From contig DASZMJ010000004.1 in assembly GCA_035551935.1 (NCBI GenBank), positions 1 to 43,673 on the forward strand: a stretch of DNA of 43,673 nt, given 5' to 3'. Shown in pieces: positions 23,722-32,386 of this stretch (position 1 is its first letter; each line of letters begins with the position of its first letter). A program made the translations under genes and the position numbers. The notes below the pieces were generated by a model. The model saw only the letters and a program-made list of their open reading frames with translations. It made no database searches and was not told the origin of the DNA. Source of the stretch: DASZMJ01 sp035551935 (GTDB taxonomy: Bacteria > Planctomycetota > Planctomycetia > Isosphaerales > Isosphaeraceae).

Positions 23722-26700
23722 TCACAGGTGAAGCTCTCTACTGACCGTCGCGTCGAGGAACGAGGCGATCCGGTCGAAGAGCTCCTCGCCGCCGTGGGCG
23801 AGGACGTCGGCGTGGCCGGCGCCGGGGACGACGACCAGCGGCGCGGGCGCGGGGAACGCCGCGGCGAGGGCCTGCGCGGCGGCGATCGGGACGATGCAGT
23901 CGGCCGTGCCGTGGACGATCAATGTGGGCGCGGCGACGCGCGGGGCGACGTCGAGCGGCCGGGGCGTCGCGAGCGGGACGCCGGCGAGGCGTTGGGCGCG
24001 GCGGACGATCCCCAGGGCGAGGGCGCCGGCCAGCGGCAAACGGATGCGGCGGAGCCAGTGCGCGACGGTGGCGCGGAGGTCGGCGAACGGTGCCTCGAGG
24101 ACGACTGCGGCGAGCCGACCGTCGGCCGCGGCGGCGCGGAGGGCGACGCCCGCCCCCATCGACCGGCCCCAGGCAACGACGACGGCGGCCGAGCCAACGC
24201 GATCGGCCAGCGCATCGAGCCAGGCGACGAGGTCGTCGGCCTCGCGGCCGCCGAAGCTGACGAACGCGCCGCCGCTGCGACCTCGGGCGCGCGAGTCGGG
24301 GATCGCCACGTCCCAGCCGCGCCGCGCCAGCTCCTCGCCCCGAGGTCGTAACGCCTCGTGCCCCTCGCCGAGGCCATGTAACAGCACGACCACCCGCCCG
24401 CGCGAGCCCCCCTCGGCCCCGTGCCACGCCCCCCGGAGGACCACGCCGTCGCTCGCCGTCGCGGCGATCGGCTCGAACGGCGACGGCAAGGGGTCCAGCT
24501 CGCGGAAGTCGCGCCGCCCCGGCGCCACCAGCGTCCACGCCCCCCACTCCACCGCCGCCACGCCGACGCAGGCCGCGAGGCCGGCAAGGACGCCGACGAT
24601 CGTAATTAATAGATATCTTAGAATTAAACTATTATGACTATCCCATGAGAGCGATGCGACCGGGGGCCCGTCGAGGAACCCGGAGACGGCCAGGCCCCCG
24701 GGCTCCCAGCGGACCCGGGCCGCGCCGCGATCCCAGGTGCGGAGGACGGGGACGCCGCGCGCGGCAAGCGGGGCGAGGGCGTCGCGGGTCGTCGGCGCGG
24801 GGCGACGCTGGCTGACGACGACCTCGGCGGGATCGGTGCGGTCGTAGAGCATCATCGGGTTGGCCGTCCGACCGCCGTGGTGCGGGGCCAGCAGCACCGC
24901 GCCCTTCGCGGGCGGCTCGGCGAGCAGCCGCGCCAGGCCGATCCCTTCGAGGTCGCCGGTCAGGATCAGGTGCCGGCCGTCGGCCGCCACGTCGAGCACG
25001 ACGCTCCGCGCGTTGTCGGGGGCGTCGGGCTGCCAGCCTTCGGGGGGATGGAGGACGCGGAACGACAAGGCCGCGCCCGAATGCCACGTGTCCCCCTCGG
25101 CGATCGTCTTCACCGGGACGCCGCGCCGTCGGACCTCGTCGAGCAACGCGAGGGCGCCGGGGTTCCTCGGCCCGCCGAAGCCGGGGGGTACGAGCACCGC
25201 GCCGACGGCGAAGCGGTCGAGCAGGTCGGGTAAACCGTTGTAGTGATCGGCATCCGCGTGGCTCAGGATGATCGCGTCGAGCCGCCGCGTGCCGCCCTCC
25301 CAGAGCGCCGGCGCGACGAGCCGACGGCCGACGTGCGGGTCGAGCATCCGGCCGCAGTCGTACAACGTCGTGCCGCCGCCTTCGTCGCGGACGACCACCG
25401 CCAGGCCGTGCCCGACGGCCAGCACCTCCGCCTCCGGGTGGCCTGGACCGTTCGGCAGGATGGCCAGGGCGATCCCGGCCGCCGACCATGTGACGAACCC
25501 CGACGCGATCCAGGCCCTCCCCCGCCAGCGCCGGACGATGGCGAGCGTCGCCATTGCGAGCAACACGTAGAAGCCGACGACCCACGCCGGCGACGGCCCC
25601 GCGACGAACGCATGCCCGCCGGGCAGCGCCACCCCCCGGCGCACGAGCCGCTCCGTCCAGGCCAGGAGCCACCCGCACGCCCACGCCGCCGGCCGGCCGA
25701 GTGGTCCCCAAAGCGCCGAGAGCCCCAGCGCCAGGCCCGCCGCCAGCAAGGCCAGCGAGGTCATCGGGATCAAGGGCAAGTTCAGCAACACCCCGACCGG
25801 CGCCACCATGTGGAACCGCAATGCGACCAGGGGCAACGTCGCGAGCCAGACGACGACCGACGCGACCACCCCCAGCGCCAGGTGCTCGAAGATCCGCCGC
25901 GCCCCGCGCTTCCACCACGGGGCCAGGCGACGCTCCAGGGCGTCGAGCGGGTCGCGCGTCGGCCGGTTCGCTTCGTGATCCTTGTAGGTCTTCGGTCGCC
26001 CGTCCGGCACCTCGAACCCGAGCCGCCGCGCGACCGGCGCGACGCCCCAGACGAGGGCGGTCACGGCGAGGAACGAGAGCTGGCAGCCGACGTCGAAGAG
26101 GTGCGCCGGGTTGAGCGCGATCGTCGCCAGCAGGGCCATCGCCAGCAGGTTCGCCGGCCGCGCGCAGCGGTCGCGGAGGCCGCCGAGCCCGGCCACGATC
26201 GTCATCGCCGCGGCGCGGACGACCGAGGGCATCAGGCCGACGAGGATCGCATACGCCGCCGTCGCCGCGATGACGGCCAGCAAGGCGGACTTCCGCCCGC
26301 TGCCGAGGGCGAGGCACGCGAACAGGATGAGCGCCGCGAGCGCCTGCAAGTGGAGGCCCGAGATCGCCAGCAGATGGGTCGTGCCGGTCCGGGCGAAGGC
26401 GTCGTTGACGTCGGGGTCGACCCCCTCACGCCGGCCGAGCAAGAGCGCCGCCGCCAGCGGCGCGATCTCGGGATCGAGCCCGGCGACGAGCCGGTCGTGG
26501 CTCCAGGCCCGCGCGCGGCCGAGGGCCCGCGTCCAGGGCCAGGGATGGCCGTCGGGGACGGGCCAGACGCCGGAGGGCTCGTCCACCGTCAATCGCAGGC
26601 GGATGCCGCGGGCGTGGGGCAGTTCGCGGGGATCGAGCTCGCCCGGGTTGAGCGGCCCGGGGATCGCCGCGAGCGCGCCGGCCGCCTGCAACGGCTCGCC

Positions 26701-27168
26701 GGCGCGGAGGTCGGAGCGGTCGCCACCGATCAAGAGTTGCAAGTGTCCCGAGGCCGGCCGCCAGTCGTCGCCGTCGCGGACGGCGGTCGCCGCGAGGACC
26801 GTCCGCGACGTACCCTCGTCCCCCGGCCGCTCGCCCGGCCGGAAGGTCGGCACCTCCGCGACCACCCCCTTGACCCACGCCGGCCTCGGCGACTCGTCGA
26901 TCACCCGCGCCAGGTCGTCGGCCGGCAGGTCCGACCACCGTCGATGATGCCAACCCGCGCCGATCGCCCCGAATGCCAGCAACGTGGCGACGATCCCGAC
27001 CCTCTTCCTCCGTTCGATCAGCGCCACTCCCGCCGCCGTCGCCGCGATCGCGCCCCAGGCCGCCGTCGGCAACGCCGTCCCGAATCGATCGACGACCACC
27101 CCCGCCGCCACCGCGACCGCCAGCGGGACCAACGGCGCGATCGTTGGCCTCGCCCGGCCCGCGTCCAT
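23722..27168 (-). CDS. comEC: ComEC/Rec2-like DNA-uptake channel fused to an alpha/beta-hydrolase
   Basis: 1148 aa, ATG 27168. Residues ~1-230: membrane helices and an OB-like DUF4131 region. ~230-530: competence domain (GRREGVDPDVNDAFARTGTTHLLAISGLHLQ; LMPSVVRAAAMTIV). ~570-835: metallo-beta-lactamase-like domain (ILSHADADHYNGLPDLLD; LTGDLEG; LAPHHGG). ~846-872: a membrane helix (SLILRYLLITIVGVLAGLAA). ~885-1145: serine hydrolase with HGLGEGHEALRPRG, S1003 in GRSMGAG, HGTADCIVP and a final GAGHAD His. Known ComEC carries single-stranded DNA across the membrane and ends after the MBL domain. The junction codons are strikingly AT-rich and contain no in-frame start codon, so the two parts are translated as one. 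The hydrolase role is unknown. Confidence 0.88.
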   Translation of the reverse strand: MDAGRARPTIAPLVPLAVAVAAGVVVDRFGTALPTAAWGAIAATAAGVALIERRKRVGIVATLLAFGAIGAGWHHRRWSDLPADDLARVIDESPRPAWVKGVVAEVPTFRPGERPGDEGTSRTVLAATAVRDGDDWRPASGHLQLLIGGDRSDLRAGEPLQAAGALAAIPGPLNPGELDPRELPHARGIRLRLTVDEPSGVWPVPDGHPWPWTRALGRARAWSHDRLVAGLDPEIAPLAAALLLGRREGVDPDVNDAFARTGTTHLLAISGLHLQALAALILFACLALGSGRKSALLAVIAATAAYAILVGLMPSVVRAAAMTIVAGLGGLRDRCARPANLLAMALLATIALNPAHLFDVGCQLSFLAVTALVWGVAPVARRLGFEVPDGRPKTYKDHEANRPTRDPLDALERRLAPWWKRGARRIFEHLALGVVASVVVWLATLPLVALRFHMVAPVGVLLNLPLIPMTSLALLAAGLALGLSALWGPLGRPAAWACGWLLAWTERLVRRGVALPGGHAFVAGPSPAWVVGFYVLLAMATLAIVRRWRGRAWIASGFVTWSAAGIALAILPNGPGHPEAEVLAVGHGLAVVVRDEGGGTTLYDCGRMLDPHVGRRLVAPALWEGGTRRLDAIILSHADADHYNGLPDLLDRFAVGAVLVPPGFGGPRNPGALALLDEVRRRGVPVKTIAEGDTWHSGAALSFRVLHPPEGWQPDAPDNARSVVLDVAADGRHLILTGDLEGIGLARLLAEPPAKGAVLLAPHHGGRTANPMMLYDRTDPAEVVVSQRRPAPTTRDALAPLAARGVPVLRTWDRGAARVRWEPGGLAVSGFLDGPPVASLSWDSHNSLILRYLLITIVGVLAGLAACVGVAAVEWGAWTLVAPGRRDFRELDPLPSPFEPIAATASDGVVLRGAWHGAEGGSRGRVVVLLHGLGEGHEALRPRGEELARRGWDVAIPDSRARGRSGGAFVSFGGREADDLVAWLDALADRVGSAAVVVAWGRSMGAGVALRAAAADGRLAAVVLEAPFADLRATVAHWLRRIRLPLAGALALGIVRRAQRLAGVPLATPRPLDVAPRVAAPTLIVHGTADCIVPIAAAQALAAAFPAPAPLVVVPGAGHADVLAHGGEELFDRIASFLDATVSRELHL

Positions 27169-27330
27169 CCCGTCGCCCTACCCCGGACCCCTTCGCACCG
27201 ACCTTCGTGCCCGGCCCTCCAACCTACCGGCGAGGGCCTCTCCCTCGCAAGCCGCGACCTTCCGCGCGGGTCGAGTGGCGACGGCCCGATTGTGGTAGAT
27301 TCATCCACCGAACACAGGACAACCACCGTG

Positions 27331-28875
27331 ATGGACCTTCCACCGGAGATGACACCGTTGCGTGCCACAGTCCTCGCCCTCGCGATCGCGGCGACGGGCC
27401 TCATGACCATCGTCCCGGCCCGAGCGGAGGGGCAGGGGGGAGAGCGGCCGAGGTTCCACTTCACGCCGCCGAAGAACTTCATCAACGACCCGAACGGGCT
27501 GGTGTTCTTCCAGGGGGAATACCACCTGTTCTACCAGCACAACCCCGAGGGGGACCGCTGGGGGCACATGAGCTGGGGGCACGCCGTCAGCAAGGACCTG
27601 GCGCGTTGGGAGCACCTGCCGGTGGCGCTCCGGGAAGAGGACGGGATCATGATCTTCTCGGGGAGCGCCGTCGTCGATGAGAAGAATACAACGGGCCTCG
27701 GGAAGCCGGGCGAGCCGGCGATGGTGGCGATCTACACGGGCGCGGGGAAGGGGAAGCAGACGCAGAACATCGCATCGAGCCTGGACCGCGGCCGGTCGTG
27801 GACGAAGTTCGCGGGGAACCCGGTGCTCGACATCGGCTCGAACGAGTTCCGCGACCCGAAGGTGTTCCGGCACAAGCCGACCGGGCGCTGGGTGATGGCG
27901 ACGGTCCTGGCCGATAAGAGGATGGTCCGGCTCTGGGGCTCGGCCGACCTGAAGCATTGGGAGCAACTCAGCGACTTCGGCCCGGCCGGGTCGACGAAGG
28001 GGGTCTGGGAATGCCCCGAGCTGCTCGAGGCGCCGGTGGAGGGGACGAAGGAGACGAGGTGGGTGCTCAAGGTCGACGTCAACGACGGCGCCCCGGCCGG
28101 CGGCTCGGGCGGGCAGTACTTCGTCGGCAACTTCGACGGCAAGGCGTTCAAGCTCGACGAGGGTCGCGACAAGACGGCCCTGCTCTGGATCGACTTCGGC
28201 AAGGATTTCTATGCGTCGCAGTCGTGGAACGACGCCCCCGGCGACGGCCGGCCGGTCTGGCTCGCCTGGATGAACAACTGGCAATACGCCAACGACATCC
28301 CGACGTCCCCCTGGCGCGGGTCGATGACGATCCCGCGCGTGGTTTCGCTCCGCAAGACGCCCGACGGTCTCCGACTCGTCCAGGCCCCGTTCCCGGGCCT
28401 CCAATCGCTCCGCCGCGGGCATCATCGGCTCGACGCGAGGCCGATCGCGGCGGGGCGGACGTCGCTGGACAAGGAGGGAATCGAGGGCTCCTCCCTGGAG
28501 ATCATCGCCGAGTTCGACCCCGGAGTCGCCGACGCGTTCGGCCTGGTCGTTCGGCACGGGGAGAAAGAAGAGACCATCATCGGGATCGATCGTCGCGCGG
28601 GGACGGTCTTCATCGACCGCACCCGATCGGGCGCCGTCGGCTTCAGCCCCCATTTCCCGGGCAAGCACGCCGCGCCGCTGGCGGTCGCCGACGGGCGAAG
28701 CGTGCAACTGCATGTTCTTCTCGACACGAATTCCGTCGAGGTCTTCGCCGACGGCGGCCTCGTCGTCCTGACCGATCAGGTCTTCCCCCGCCCCGCGAGC
28801 CGCGGCGTCTCCCTCTTCGCCGAGGGCGGCGCGGCGCGTCTGCTCGCGCTCGACGCCTGGGAATTGCATCCCTGA
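27331..28875 (+). CDS. Secreted glycoside hydrolase family 32 (levanase/fructanase-like)
   Basis: 514 aa, ATG 27331 (ATG 27349 is an alternative); signal peptide LALAIAATGLMTIVPARAEG. The five-bladed catalytic domain has the GH32 triad: D53 in FINDPNGL (nucleophile), D175 in EFRDPKVF (transition-state stabiliser) and E227 in WECPELLE (acid/base), plus FSGSAVVD and WMNNWQYANDIPTSPWRG. A C-terminal beta-sandwich ends in HVLLDTNSVEVFADGG, typical of GH32. It hydrolyses beta-fructosides such as levan, inulin or sucrose; exact specificity cannot be read. Divergent from comEC with a 162-bp shared upstream region. Confidence 0.93.
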   Translation: MDLPPEMTPLRATVLALAIAATGLMTIVPARAEGQGGERPRFHFTPPKNFINDPNGLVFFQGEYHLFYQHNPEGDRWGHMSWGHAVSKDLARWEHLPVALREEDGIMIFSGSAVVDEKNTTGLGKPGEPAMVAIYTGAGKGKQTQNIASSLDRGRSWTKFAGNPVLDIGSNEFRDPKVFRHKPTGRWVMATVLADKRMVRLWGSADLKHWEQLSDFGPAGSTKGVWECPELLEAPVEGTKETRWVLKVDVNDGAPAGGSGGQYFVGNFDGKAFKLDEGRDKTALLWIDFGKDFYASQSWNDAPGDGRPVWLAWMNNWQYANDIPTSPWRGSMTIPRVVSLRKTPDGLRLVQAPFPGLQSLRRGHHRLDARPIAAGRTSLDKEGIEGSSLEIIAEFDPGVADAFGLVVRHGEKEETIIGIDRRAGTVFIDRTRSGAVGFSPHFPGKHAAPLAVADGRSVQLHVLLDTNSVEVFADGGLVVLTDQVFPRPASRGVSLFAEGGAARLLALDAWELHP

Positions 28876-28885
28876 CGGAAAACAC

Positions 28886-28991
28886 CGTAGGGCAGGGCTT
28901 GCCCTGCCTCTTCCATCCCATGGCGGAAGAGGCAGGGCAAGCCCTGCCCTACGGTGCTGAGCGGAAGAGGCAGGGCAAGCCCTGCCCTACG
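28886..28991. repeat. Three-arm GTAGGGC palindromic repeat cluster
   Basis: Arm 1 (28886-28914) begins cgtagggcagggcttgccct; arms 2 (28925-28953) and 3 (28963-28991) are exact reverse complements of it and direct repeats of each other, separated by gtgctgagc. Each arm also contains an internal palindrome (gggcaagccc). It lies between the convergent GH32 and oxidoreductase genes. A diverged two-arm copy is at 38057-38123. Confidence 0.95.
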
Positions 28992-29056
28992 GTGCTGAGT
29001 GAAGAGTTGTCTTCTTCACTCAGCACTCGTTACTCAGCACTCAGCACTTTTTCACT
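28992..29056. repeat. ctcagcact repeat hairpin between convergent genes
   Basis: gtgctgagtgaag near 28993 pairs with cttcactcagcac ending near 29026, and two further actcagcac copies follow (about 29032-29047), then a T-run. It may serve as a bidirectional terminator. Related copies occur at 37727-37740 and 39610-39670. Confidence 0.7.
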
Positions 29057-30410
29057 GATGGATCGAGAAGCCCTTCCGGTAGTCGCGCCGGATGTACTGG
29101 TCGGCGTCGGAGTGGTTCTTGACCTTCATGTTCTCGGCGTCCCACTCGACGGTGCCGCCGACGCGGAGGGCGACGACGCCGAGCAGGACGGTCTCGGTGA
29201 GCCGGCCGGAGTAGTCGAAGTTGGACATGGCCTTGGAGGGCTCGTTCGAGGTGATGGCCTCGACGAACTCGCGGAAGTGGCCGGGCGAGCGGGGGAGGCT
29301 GGGCTCGGGCTGCTTGACGTCCTGGAAGCGGTCGCGGGGCAGCAGGACGTGGGCGGCGCCGTAGTCGTTCTCGGAGAAGAACGAGCCCTTCTCGCCGACC
29401 AGCAGCAGGCCGCTGCCGGAGGCCTTCTCGCCGTGGAGGTGCTGCTTGTAGGCGCGCTTCTCGTCGGGGAGGTTATTGCCGCCGTCGTACCAGGTCATCG
29501 TCAAGGGGGGCCGGTCGCCGCGGGCGCCGAAGTGGGTGCGGATGATCGACCAGGTGGGGTACGAGGCGTTGTCGACGATGCCCGAGGTGTCGACGACCTC
29601 GACCTTCTCGGGGTCGAAGAGGTGCAGGGCCATGGCGGCGACGTTGATGGTGTGGCAGGCCATGTCGCCGAGGGCGCCGGTGCCGAAGTCGAGCCAGCCG
29701 CGCCAGGCGAAGGGCTGATAGGCGGGGTTATACGGGCGGTCGTGCGCGGGGCCGAGGAACTCGTACCAGCGGACCTTGTTCGGCACGCCGGGCGTCCCCT
29801 CGGGGCGCTTGATGCCCTGGGGCCAGATCGGGCGGTTGGTCCAGACGTGGATCTCCTTGACGGCGCCGATGACGCCGGAGCGGATCAGCTCGACGCCTTC
29901 GCGGAAGCCCGTCTCGGCCGTCCCCTGGTTGCCCATCTGGGTGGCCAGCTTCTTCTCGGCGGCGAGGGTCCGCATCGTGCGGGCCTCCTCGATCGACCAC
30001 GTCAGCGGCTTCTGGCAGAAGCAGTGCTTGCCCAGCTTCATGGCCCGGACGCTGGCCGGGGCGTGCGAGTGGTCGGGGGTGCTGACGGTCACGGCGTCGA
30101 TCTTGTCGCCGAGGTCCTCGAAGAGCTTGCGGTAGTCGTAGTACTTCTTGGCGTTGGGGTACCGCGCGCCCATCTTGTCGAGGGTCTCGGCGTCGACGTC
30201 GCAGAGGGCGACGATCTCGCCGTGCGCGCCGGCGTCGTTGGTGTCGCTCCCCCCCTTGCCGCCGACGCCGATGCAGGCGAAGCGGACGCGGTCGTTGGGC
30301 GCGGGTCGGGCCGGCCGGGCCACGGCGGGGGCGCCCAGCAGGGCGGGGGCGGCGACGCCGGCCATCGCGGTCCGGCCGAGGAACTGGCGGCGCGTCGGGC
30401 GTTGATCCAT
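29052..30410 (-). CDS. Gfo/Idh/MocA-family oxidoreductase with Tat signal
   Basis: 452 aa, ATG 30410. The start MDQRPTRRQFLGRTAMAGVA is a twin-arginine signal (RRQFLG). The nucleotide-binding domain has RFACIGVGGKGGSDTNDAGA, IVALCDVDAETL, AVTVSTPDHSHA and GKHCFCQKPLTWSIEEA (the EKP-like catalytic lysine region). A C-terminal beta-sheet domain follows (WLDFGTGALGDMACHTINV). Known: Gfo/Idh/MocA enzymes use NAD(P) to oxidise or reduce sugars and cyclitols; Tat-exported members carry the cofactor in folded form and abound in planctomycetes. The substrate is not evident; proximity to GH32 suggests carbohydrate metabolism. Confidence 0.93.
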   Translation of the reverse strand: MDQRPTRRQFLGRTAMAGVAAPALLGAPAVARPARPAPNDRVRFACIGVGGKGGSDTNDAGAHGEIVALCDVDAETLDKMGARYPNAKKYYDYRKLFEDLGDKIDAVTVSTPDHSHAPASVRAMKLGKHCFCQKPLTWSIEEARTMRTLAAEKKLATQMGNQGTAETGFREGVELIRSGVIGAVKEIHVWTNRPIWPQGIKRPEGTPGVPNKVRWYEFLGPAHDRPYNPAYQPFAWRGWLDFGTGALGDMACHTINVAAMALHLFDPEKVEVVDTSGIVDNASYPTWSIIRTHFGARGDRPPLTMTWYDGGNNLPDEKRAYKQHLHGEKASGSGLLLVGEKGSFFSENDYGAAHVLLPRDRFQDVKQPEPSLPRSPGHFREFVEAITSNEPSKAMSNFDYSGRLTETVLLGVVALRVGGTVEWDAENMKVKNHSDADQYIRRDYRKGFSIHQ

Positions 30411-30705
30411 CGGAGTGAATCCTTGAAGAGAGGAGGGCGGTGGGTTCTCGGACGCCGACGGGCCCCGCGGCAGCGGCGCGGGGGCCTCGGCCCGATGCCA
30501 AGTATGCCCGTGCGGCCGGGGCACCGCAATCGGGCGCCGGTTTGGGGGTGCAACGGGGAGGGTCCGTCTCTTATCATCATCGTTTGGGGCGGTGCCGTCC
30601 CGAACCGAGGTCACGAGGAGTGGTGCGGAATCGGTGACGAGCGTCGGCGGTCCGGTCGCGAGGTCGCGGGCCGCCGAGGGGTCCGAGTCGGGTCCGGGGG
30701 CCGAG

Positions 30706-32361
30706 ATGATCGTCGAGAGACTCCGAGCGGTCGCGTCGAGGTGGGTCATCCTGGGGACGGCGGGGGTCGTCGTCGCGGCGGCGGCGGCGGTCGGGCTGGC
30801 CGGCTGGCTGAGGGGCGAGTCGCCCGGCGTCGGGCCGCCGGCGGAGTCGGGCGGGGCGGGGGTCGTCGAGGAGGGGGCGGTCGGGGACGTGGCCCTCAGC
30901 GCCGAGCAGCAACGGGCCATCGGCCTTCGGGTCGAGCGGGTCGCGCTCGGCGAGACGTTCGACGTGCTGACGGCGACGGGCCGGGTGGTGCCGAACGAGC
31001 TGCACTTCGCCTACATCACGCCCCGCGCCGCCGGCGTGATCCGGTCGGTCAACGCCCGCGTCGGCCAGGAGGTCCGCGCCGGCGACCTGCTGGCGACGAT
31101 CGACAGCCCCGACGTCGCCGAGGCGCGGCTGGACCTCTACACCAAGGTCCAGGCCCACGAGGTCGCCCTGACCCAGGCCGACTGGGAGTCGACGATCTAC
31201 CGCAACACCATCGACCTGGTCGACCTGCTGAAGCGTCGCGAGCAGCCCGAGGCGATCCACCGCGAGTTCGAGTCCCGGCCCGTCGGCCAGAACCGCGAGA
31301 AGCTGCTGACGGCCTACGCGCAGTTCCGCCTGGCCGAGGCGACGATGACGCGCAACCGGGGCCTCTTCGACCAGCAGCTCATCACGCCCAAGCAGTTCCA
31401 GCGGGTCACGGCCGACCACGAGGCGGCGGTGGCGGCCTACCAGGGCCTCATCGACCAGATGGAATTCGACGCGAAGCTGGCCAACACGCGGGCGCAGCAG
31501 GCGTTGCGCCAGGCCGAGACGGCCGTCCGCGTGGCGCGGGAGCGGCTGCGGATCCTCGGCGTCAAGGACGACGGCACCGAGCCGGAGGTCCGCGGCGGCA
31601 AGGTCGTCGGGGTCCGGCCCGACGGCACGCTGCCCGAAGGCCCGGGGGACAACCCGGCCGACGTCCGACCCGAGAAGATCCTGCCGGGACCCGCCGCCGA
31701 GGCGCAGGCGGCCGTCAAGCCGCCCGGCTCGCAGGCCGACGCCGCCGAGTCCGAGAAGGCCAAGGACCGGCCCGTCGGCACCTACTCGGTCTGGGCCCCG
31801 TTCGACGGCACGATCCTCGAGCGCGAGCAGGTCGTCCCGGGCATCTCCGTCGGCATCACCCACCGGCTGTTCACGCTGGCCGACCTGTCGACCGTCTGGG
31901 TCGAGGTCAACGTCCACGAGGGCGACTTCGGCAAGCTGCCGCGCGGCCAGGGGGCGCGGGTCCGGTTCCGCTCCGACGCCTATCCCGGCCGCGACTTCGA
32001 CGGCGAGGTGATCTACGCCGGTGACCTCGTCGACGAGAAGAGCCGCGCCGTCCTGCTCCTGGCCCGGGCGAAGAACCCCGGGCGGCTGCTCAAGCCGGGC
32101 ATGTTCGTCGAGGTCGAGGTCTACAGCCCGGCCTCGCGACGGGCCGCCAGCATCCCCCGGACGGCGCTCCTGACCGAGGGGGACCGCACCTTCGTCTTCG
32201 TCCGCAAGGCCGACGGCCGCTTCGAGCGCCGCGACGTCGTCACCGGCGCCGCCGCCGAGGGGAAGGTCGCGGTCCTCGAGGGCCTCGAGCCCGGCGAGGA
32301 CGTCGTGGTCGAGGGGGGATTCAAGCTCAAGGCCGAGGCCCTCCGACTGGCCAGCTCGTGA
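30706..32361 (+). CDS. RND efflux periplasmic adaptor (CzcB/CusB-like)
   Basis: 551 aa from ATG 30706; an upstream GTG at 30592 would put 38 atypical residues before the membrane helix (WVILGTAGVVVAAAAAVGLA). Then the lipoyl half (GVIRSVNARVGQEVRAGDLLATIDSPDV), a long helical hairpin, a Pro/Gly/Ala-rich insert of about 70 residues (~300-370), the second lipoyl half (SVWAPFDGTILEREQVVPG) and a beta-barrel plus membrane-proximal domain. It links the inner-membrane pump and an outer-membrane channel. It is 25 bases upstream of the pump gene. Metal class is inferred from the partner. Confidence 0.9.
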   Translation: MIVERLRAVASRWVILGTAGVVVAAAAAVGLAGWLRGESPGVGPPAESGGAGVVEEGAVGDVALSAEQQRAIGLRVERVALGETFDVLTATGRVVPNELHFAYITPRAAGVIRSVNARVGQEVRAGDLLATIDSPDVAEARLDLYTKVQAHEVALTQADWESTIYRNTIDLVDLLKRREQPEAIHREFESRPVGQNREKLLTAYAQFRLAEATMTRNRGLFDQQLITPKQFQRVTADHEAAVAAYQGLIDQMEFDAKLANTRAQQALRQAETAVRVARERLRILGVKDDGTEPEVRGGKVVGVRPDGTLPEGPGDNPADVRPEKILPGPAAEAQAAVKPPGSQADAAESEKAKDRPVGTYSVWAPFDGTILEREQVVPGISVGITHRLFTLADLSTVWVEVNVHEGDFGKLPRGQGARVRFRSDAYPGRDFDGEVIYAGDLVDEKSRAVLLLARAKNPGRLLKPGMFVEVEVYSPASRRAASIPRTALLTEGDRTFVFVRKADGRFERRDVVTGAAAEGKVAVLEGLEPGEDVVVEGGFKLKAEALRLASS

Positions 32362-32386
32362 CCGCCGCGGACGCCAGGGGAGTGCC

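Noticed and set aside
24460..24640. Separate start for the hydrolase half of ComEC
   Set aside because: No ATG, GTG or TTG is in frame in the AT-rich junction; the first in-frame GTG lies after the membrane helix and lacks a ribosome site.
27957..32024. 1355-aa plus-strand frame across GH32 and the oxidoreductase
   Set aside because: Composed of shadows of three genes and repeats, with no recognisable domain.
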